In this document: positions 59,376-64,000 of the stretch, in pieces
Numbering within the stretch: position 1 is the stretch's first letter
Layout: every line of letters starts with the position of its first letter
DNA from: S5-327 sp965116015
GTDB taxonomy: Bacteria; Chloroflexota; Dehalococcoidia; Lucifugimonadales; Australimonadaceae
DNA: 64,000 nucleotides
Assembly: GCA_965116015.1 (NCBI GenBank)
Contig: OZ220477.1
Location: 1,240,001 to 1,304,000 of the forward strand
Reading direction: 5' to 3'
The notes under the pieces: model-generated
Told to the model about the DNA's origin: nothing
Databases searched by the model: none
Seen by the model: only the letters and a program-made list of their open reading frames with translations
Translations under genes and position numbers: made by a program

Positions 59376-60677
59376 TCACCTCCACTCTGCTAATCCCCGC
59401 CCCAACGACCCCCAACCCTCCCCCCGCGCCGGCGACCCCTCGACCAGCTCCTCATAGACCCCCAGCAGCGCCGACGCCGTCCGCGACCACGAATACCACC
59501 GTGAACGCTCCGCCCCCGCCGCGCCCATCCTGCGAGCCCGCGTGGGATTCCCCAGAAGATCCCCCAGCGCCGACGCCAGAGCGTCAGCGTCCCCCGGAGG
59601 CGCCAGCAACCCCGTCTCCCCATCGACCACAAGCTCCCGCAGACCCCCAACGTTCGACGCCGCAACCGGAGCCCCGCACGCCATCGCCTCCAGCGCCGCA
59701 AGACCGAACGTCTCATGCCGCGACGGCGCAACGCACACCGTCGCCGCCGCATAGTAGTCCGGAAGCTCGCTCTGCGGAACCGCATGACGCCAGTCCAGCC
59801 GCTCCGACAACCCCAACTCCTCCGCGATCCCCTTCAGCCAACCAACGCTCGCGTCCTCCTCCGCCCCCCCCACCAGCAACACCCGCAACTCCCCCTGATC
59901 AGGAATCCGCGCCAGCGACCGCAGCAGCAAGTCCGGCCCCTTGAACGGATCGATCCGCCCCACGAACAACGCCACCCGCTCGTCCCGACCGATCCCCAGA
60001 CGCTCCCGCGCCGCCGCCTGCCCCCGCGGCCTGAACAGCGCATCGTCGAACCCCATCGGAGCAACCCGCGCCCGCCCCGGATCAAGACCATAAAACTCCC
60101 CAAGCGCGCACGACTCCTCCTCCGTGAACGTAACAACCATATCCGCTCCCTCAACCGCCCGGCGCTCCGCCTCCTTCCGCGCCCGCGACTCCGGAGCCCC
60201 CCCCGCCCGCTCCTTCACCTCCGCAACCGTGTGGTGCGTGAACACATGCGGAGCCCCCTCGCGCTCCGCCAAACGCCTCCCCGGCTCCGCAGAGAGCCAG
60301 TAATGACTATGCACAAGGTCGTACCCAACCCCCTCCGACGCCTCCAGCAGCGCGTCCCCGAACTCCCCCAGGCGTCCCCCCACAGCCTCCTTATCGAGAT
60401 CCGGCCCCCCCGCCGCAACGTGGATCACCCGCGACCGCTCATCGAACGCGAACTCCTCAGGCCCTCCCGCGTGATGGCTCCGCGTATACACATCCACATC
60501 AACCCCCAGCTCCCCCAGAAGCGGCGCGACCCGCCGCAGAAACACATTCATCCCCCCCGCAGAACCCATCCCCGGCGTCATCATCGGGCACCCGTGCACA
60601 GACACGAACGCGATGCGCCGAACCCCCTCTCCCCGACCTCCCAAACGACCCGAAACCCCCAGCGACGCTCCCGTCAT
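59376..60677 (-). CDS. Family 4 glycosyltransferase (MshA/sucrose-phosphate synthase-like)
   Basis: 433 residues. The N-terminal domain has GSAGGMNVFLRRVAPLLGEL and DLVHSHYWLSAEPGRRLAE. The C-terminal domain has FVGRIDPFKGPDLLLRSLA and the donor-site RHETFGLAALEAMACGAPV with its ExxxxxxxE. GGMNV and HSHYWLS are shared with MshA, which makes GlcNAc-inositol phosphate, and with sucrose-phosphate synthases. The acceptor is unknown. The ATG overlaps the upstream stop (ATGA). The frame continues upstream to 60833 without family sequence. Confidence 0.9.
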   Translation of the reverse strand: MTGASLGVSGRLGGRGEGVRRIAFVSVHGCPMMTPGMGSAGGMNVFLRRVAPLLGELGVDVDVYTRSHHAGGPEEFAFDERSRVIHVAAGGPDLDKEAVGGRLGEFGDALLEASEGVGYDLVHSHYWLSAEPGRRLAEREGAPHVFTHHTVAEVKERAGGAPESRARKEAERRAVEGADMVVTFTEEESCALGEFYGLDPGRARVAPMGFDDALFRPRGQAAARERLGIGRDERVALFVGRIDPFKGPDLLLRSLARIPDQGELRVLLVGGAEEDASVGWLKGIAEELGLSERLDWRHAVPQSELPDYYAAATVCVAPSRHETFGLAALEAMACGAPVAASNVGGLRELVVDGETGLLAPPGDADALASALGDLLGNPTRARRMGAAGAERSRWYSWSRTASALLGVYEELVEGSPARGEGWGSLGRGLAEWR

Positions 60678-61642
60678 CGCCGCGCCGCCACGATCCGGTA
60701 AACCGAATGATCCCTCGCCCCAAGACGATGCTTGTAAGCCTCCGCCCCCCGCAGCAGATCGAAATACCCCAGCCCGCTCTCGATTGCCTCCCGAACACAC
60801 AGCGCCTTCAGCAACAGCCCAGGCGACAACCACGAATGCTCCACACGAAACCCGCTGTTGTACAGCAGCCGGCGCCCCGCATAATCGAACGTCAGCGCCG
60901 AAGCCAGCAGCTCCCCGTCCAGCTCCAGCTGAAACAACCGCAGCCCCCCAAGCTCCAGCATCCGCCGCGCTATGCGATCGAAAAACCCCTGACGCTCCGG
61001 AGTCAGAAACTCCCTCTTCTCCTCCCGACTCTCCGCCATCACCTCCTGAAACACCCCCAGATCCCTGTCGAACGTCCCCCCGTCCGACAGCCGCAGCGAA
61101 ACCTCCCCCGCAGACTCCAACCGCCGAAGCTTGCGCCGCAGCTCATGCCTATCCTTCTTCCGAAACCCCCCCAGATACTCCTCCCACGACCCCGGAAGCT
61201 CTATCCCCGGCGAAACATCCTCGTGCTCGATCCGCACCTCGTAACCGCGCTCCCGCGCCGCCGCCGGCAGCAGCTCGAACGTCGCCGTCCACTCCGGAAC
61301 CGACGCCAGATCCAGCGTCCGCCACGGCTCCTGCTCAATGCACTCGAACAGCGCCGGATAAAACTCAGCGTCCTCCGTGATGAAATCATGATAGTCGAAC
61401 AGATCAGTATCCCCCAGAAACATCAAACGCCCCTCCCGCAGATGCAGCGGAGCCACCCCAAGAGGCGCATCCTCCGGCCCCACCGCATACAGCCGCAGCT
61501 CCTCCTCCCTCCCGAACTCCTCCCACCACGTCTCCTGCCACGCCGGAGTCAGAAACACGCTGCTCCACGACCGCCGCTCCAGAATCTCCTCCCAAACCCG
61601 TGCAACCGCAGCGAACGACCTCGCAGGCGCCGCGCAAGTCAT
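60674..61642 (-). CDS. FemAB/BioF2-like GNAT acyltransferase
   Basis: 322 residues. The N-terminal half includes VFLTPAWQETWWEEFG and PLGVAPLHLREGRLMFLG. The C-terminal half includes the conserved KDRHELRRKLRRLES, FDRIARRMLELGGLRLFQLEL and LDLLRGAEAYKHRLGA-type end. This is the acetyltransferase-6 (BioF2/CelD) fold used in cell-envelope polysaccharide or peptide modification. It is coupled by overlap with folE and the GT4 gene. Confidence 0.83.
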   Translation of the reverse strand: MTCAAPARSFAAVARVWEEILERRSWSSVFLTPAWQETWWEEFGREEELRLYAVGPEDAPLGVAPLHLREGRLMFLGDTDLFDYHDFITEDAEFYPALFECIEQEPWRTLDLASVPEWTATFELLPAAARERGYEVRIEHEDVSPGIELPGSWEEYLGGFRKKDRHELRRKLRRLESAGEVSLRLSDGGTFDRDLGVFQEVMAESREEKREFLTPERQGFFDRIARRMLELGGLRLFQLELDGELLASALTFDYAGRRLLYNSGFRVEHSWLSPGLLLKALCVREAIESGLGYFDLLRGAEAYKHRLGARDHSVYRIVAARR

Positions 61643-62202
61643 CGTAAACCCCCTCGCAGCAATTCAAGAGCCTCCGCCCGCGTCCGCCCGCTCGACTCAA
61701 ACACCCCCCGCATCGCCGACGTCACCACCGACGCCCCCGGCTTGCGAATCCCCCGCATCGCCATGCACAGATGCTCCGCCCGAATCACCACCGCCACCCC
61801 CTCGGCCTCCACCGTCTCCATAATCGCGTCCGCCACCTGCGACGTCAGACGCTCCTGCAACTGCAACCGCCGCGCGAAGACGTCAACTGCCCGCGCAAGC
61901 TTGCTGATACCCACAACCCTCCCCCGAGGAATGTACGCCACATGCGCGCTCCCGAAAAAAGGCAGCAGATGATGCTCGCACAACGAATAGAACGGAATAT
62001 CCCGAACCAGCGCCATCTCCTGATGCGACTCGTCGAACTGCGTCTCCAGCGCCTCCCGCGCCTCGACGTCGCTCCCTCCCGTTATCTCCCCGTACATCCG
62101 CGCCACTCGACCCGGAGTCCCCGCCAGCCCCTCCCGATCCGGATCCTCCCCAATAGCCAGCAGCAGCTCCCGCACCGCCCGCTCAATGCGCCCAGCGTCC
62201 AT
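61639..62202 (-). CDS. folE: GTP cyclohydrolase I
   Basis: 187 residues. Zinc and active-site motif: FYSLCEHHLLPFFGSAHVAYIP near 72-93. VVGISKLARAVDVFARRLQLQE follows, with a further AEHLCMAMRGIRKPGA, giving the Cys-His-Cys zinc ligands. It opens GTP to dihydroneopterin triphosphate for folate or related pterins. The ATG at 62202 follows AGGGGG. It lies 5 bp after thrC. Confidence 0.96.
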   Translation of the reverse strand: MDAGRIERAVRELLLAIGEDPDREGLAGTPGRVARMYGEITGGSDVEAREALETQFDESHQEMALVRDIPFYSLCEHHLLPFFGSAHVAYIPRGRVVGISKLARAVDVFARRLQLQERLTSQVADAIMETVEAEGVAVVIRAEHLCMAMRGIRKPGASVVTSAMRGVFESSGRTRAEALELLRGGLR

Positions 62203-62207
62203 GCCCC

Positions 62208-63266
62208 CTAGTCTGCTCCCAGCAAACGCGCCACCGCTTCCATATCCGGCGGCGCGCTCTCCGGCTCCCCATCCGCCAGACGCTCCGCCATCGGCGGATC
62301 CTTCAACCCAGACCCGGTAATCACGCACACCGCCGACGCCCCCGAAAAATCCCTCCCCTCGCGCCGCTGCCTGATCAACCCCGCCGCCGACGCCGCCGAC
62401 GCCGGCTCGCAGAAAACCCCCTCCCGACGCGCCAGCAAACCGTACGCCTCCAGTATCTCCTCATCCGTAACCGCCTCGATAACCCCCCCCGACTCATCGC
62501 GCGCAGCCACAGCCCCCCGCCAATTCGCCGGATTCCCGATGCGAATCGCCGACGCAATCGTCTGCGGCGAAACCACAGGAGCCCCCTCCACGATCGGCGC
62601 CGCCCCCGCAGCCTCGTAACCCATCATCCGCGGAAGCTTCGACGACTTCCCCGCACGCCGGTACTCCGCGAATCCCCTCCAGTACGCCGTGATATTCCCC
62701 GCATTCCCCACCGGAATGAACAGGTAATCCGGAGCGTCCCCCAGCTCGTCAACAATCTCGAACGCAGCCGTCTTCTGACCCTCAATACGATCCGGATTCA
62801 CCGAATTCACAAGCGCGAACCGCTCCGTATACGCCGCAAGATCACGCGCTATCCGCAAACAATCATCGAAATTCCCGTCAATCGTCACCACCCGAGCCCC
62901 ATACGCAACCGCCTGACTCATCTTCCCCGACGCAACGCTCCCCTTCGGCACCAGCGCCACCGTCTCCAAACCCATCGCAGCCCCGAACGCCGACGCCGAC
63001 GCGCTCGTATTCCCCGTCGACGCGCACAGAAGCGTGCTCGCCCCTTGCTCCAAAGCCTTCGCCACCGCAACCACCATCCCCCGATCCTTGAACGACCCCG
63101 TAGGGTTGCAACCCTCCAGCTTGAAGTACAGCTCCCCAACCCCAAACTCCCTCTCCAGCCAGCGCGACCTCACAAGAGGCGTATCCCCCTCCCCGATCGA
63201 CACAAACGGCGTCTCCCCGCTCACCGGCAAGTAAGCGCCGTACCGCCTCAGAACCCCCATCCCCAT
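62208..63266 (-). CDS. thrC: Threonine synthase
   Basis: 352 residues, the usual short bacterial form. The PLP-lysine motif is NPTGSFKDRGMVVAVAKAL near 54-72. CASTGNTSASASAFGAAMG is near 83, FIPVGNAGNITAYWRGF near 174, and CVITGSGLKDP near 322. It makes threonine from phosphohomoserine. It overlaps the homoserine dehydrogenase stop by one base, which supports the biosynthetic role. Confidence 0.95.
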   Translation of the reverse strand: MGMGVLRRYGAYLPVSGETPFVSIGEGDTPLVRSRWLEREFGVGELYFKLEGCNPTGSFKDRGMVVAVAKALEQGASTLLCASTGNTSASASAFGAAMGLETVALVPKGSVASGKMSQAVAYGARVVTIDGNFDDCLRIARDLAAYTERFALVNSVNPDRIEGQKTAAFEIVDELGDAPDYLFIPVGNAGNITAYWRGFAEYRRAGKSSKLPRMMGYEAAGAAPIVEGAPVVSPQTIASAIRIGNPANWRGAVAARDESGGVIEAVTDEEILEAYGLLARREGVFCEPASAASAAGLIRQRREGRDFSGASAVCVITGSGLKDPPMAERLADGEPESAPPDMEAVARLLGAD

Positions 63267-64000
63267 CAGGCCCCCCCCTCCTCGATCCGCACAAGAACCG
63301 CCGGACCATCCACCACATCCAGCCCCTCCACCCGACGGACAGCCTCCTGAACCGCCTCCTCCCGCGCCCTGTGCGTCGTAATAACGATCTCAGCCTCCCC
63401 CTCCCCGCCCTCCCCCGGCCCCTTCTGAATCACCGACGCCAGGCTCACCCCCATATCCCCTAGCGCCCCTGCGATCCGCGCCATAACCCCCGGCCGATCC
63501 TGCGCCCGCAAACGCACATAGTACTTCGTCTCCAAACCCGCCATCGACAGCGGAACCAACCGCGACTCCGGCGCCGGATACATCGGCGGAGGCCCTCCCG
63601 AAGCCACGCTCCGCGCTATCGACAGCACATCCCCAAGCACAGCCGACGCCGTCGGATGCGACCCCGCCCCTGGACCCTGGAACATCGCCCAGTCCACCAA
63701 ACCGCCCTCCAGCTCCACCGCATTGTAGACCCCGTCAACCTTCGCAAGCGGATGCCCCTCCGGAATGAACGCCGGATGCACCCGCGCGCGCGCCCCCCCA
63801 TCCTCCAAACGGCTCGCCGCCAGCAGCTTCACCGCATACCCAAGCTCCCGCGCATACCGAAAATCCGCAGGCGCCAGACCCCTTATCCCCTCCCGATGCA
63901 CATCAACATCCCGCAGAGCCCCCCGAAACGCCATCGAACTCAGAATCGCCAGCTTGTACGCAGCGTCCACCCCATCGACATCGTCCGACGGATCGGCCTC
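63266..64000 (-). CDS. hom: Homoserine dehydrogenase, C-terminal part (5' end beyond window)
   Basis: 244 residues are visible, in frame to base 64000. EADPSDDVDGVDAAYKLAIL is the homoserine dehydrogenase signature. AMFQGPGAGSHPTASAVLGDV closes the catalytic domain, and a C-terminal ACT domain begins at YVRLRAQDRPGVMARIAGAL. It reduces aspartate semialdehyde to homoserine and is probably inhibited by threonine through the ACT domain. It is the first visible gene of the operon hom-thrC-folE-FemAB-GT4-unknown. Confidence 0.95.
   Translation of the reverse strand, partial: EADPSDDVDGVDAAYKLAILSSMAFRGALRDVDVHREGIRGLAPADFRYARELGYAVKLLAASRLEDGGARARVHPAFIPEGHPLAKVDGVYNAVELEGGLVDWAMFQGPGAGSHPTASAVLGDVLSIARSVASGGPPPMYPAPESRLVPLSMAGLETKYYVRLRAQDRPGVMARIAGALGDMGVSLASVIQKGPGEGGEGEAEIVITTHRAREEAVQEAVRRVEGLDVVDGPAVLVRIEEGGA

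Noticed and set aside
1..64000. tRNA, rRNA, insertion sequence or prophage genes
   Set aside because: No cloverleaf, rRNA sequence, transposase or phage structural gene was recognised on either strand. The islands found lack terminal repeats or an integrase.

Overview
The window is a GC-rich bacterial chromosome segment of densely packed housekeeping genes with a few accessory insertions. The gene content suggests a Chloroflexota lineage (Dehalococcoidia or SAR202-like) or a similar F420-using, GC-rich bacterium. The clues are a CoxLMS-type molybdenum hydroxylase, F420-dependent enzymes, a DUF951 protein, an archaeal-type PurO, a two-domain cupin and many start codons lying 6-7 nt after a -10 box. 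This assignment is an inference; there is no rRNA or other phylogenetic anchor in the window. The + strand is very C-rich across almost the whole window whichever way the genes point, which looks like a strong replication-strand skew. 

Layout. 1-5.1 kb (-): molybdenum hydroxylase operon (FAD, 2Fe-2S and Mo subunits), a MoaD-like protein and a class I aminotransferase cut by the window edge. 5.2-10.1 kb: a 61-bp tandem repeat, an RRM protein, a threonine synthase-like enzyme, a small membrane protein, an HMA protein, and an F420 pair (NADPH:F420 reductase with an LLM oxidoreductase). 10.3-16.9 kb: a VWA protein, a DUF502 membrane protein and Mfd. 17-19.9 kb: an A/T-richer accessory island with a winged-helix-like protein, a GHKL ATPase and a small acidic protein. 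20-28.9 kb (+): the pyrimidine operon pyrR-pyrB-pyrC-carA-carB followed by a nuclease-like/HPRT fusion, with a PyrR-binding RNA element in the leader. 29.1-32.5 kb: bicupin, endonuclease III, pyrF, DUF951. 32.5-38.1 kb (-): a signalling operon of STAS protein, receiver-PP2C phosphatase, RsbW-like kinase, substrate-binding lipoprotein and sensor histidine kinase. 38.3-49.6 kb (+): proB, proA, amidohydrolase, Mug-type glycosylase, ThpR, purF, GalT/HIT-like protein, GT2, nicotinate phosphoribosyltransferase-like protein and a repeat-rich PH-like membrane protein. 49.9-52.2 kb (-): tilS and a CNNM/CBS protein. 52.3-54 kb (+): tsaD, purO. 54-58.5 kb: a 104-bp/312-bp higher-order tandem array abutting a PIG-L deacetylase, a double-GNAT protein, a Panacea antitoxin with a frameshifted RelE/ParE-like toxin, and an SDR. 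58.6-64 kb (-): the operon hom-thrC-folE-FemAB-GT4, ending in an A/T-richer gene of unknown function. 

How the genes work together. PyrR probably senses uridine nucleotides and controls carbamoyl phosphate, carbamoyl aspartate and dihydroorotate synthesis through the leader RNA; pyrF finishes UMP synthesis from a separate leaderless promoter. PurF and PurO are the first and last steps of IMP synthesis, and the HPRT fusion adds salvage. ProB/ProA make the proline precursor, and hom/thrC make threonine. The signalling operon has the parts to couple a periplasmic ligand to partner switching. The most unusual features are the GHKL island, the higher-order repeat array grown from the 3' end of a gene, the broken toxin next to Panacea, the tandem repeats inside genes, and the widespread leaderless-type promoters.
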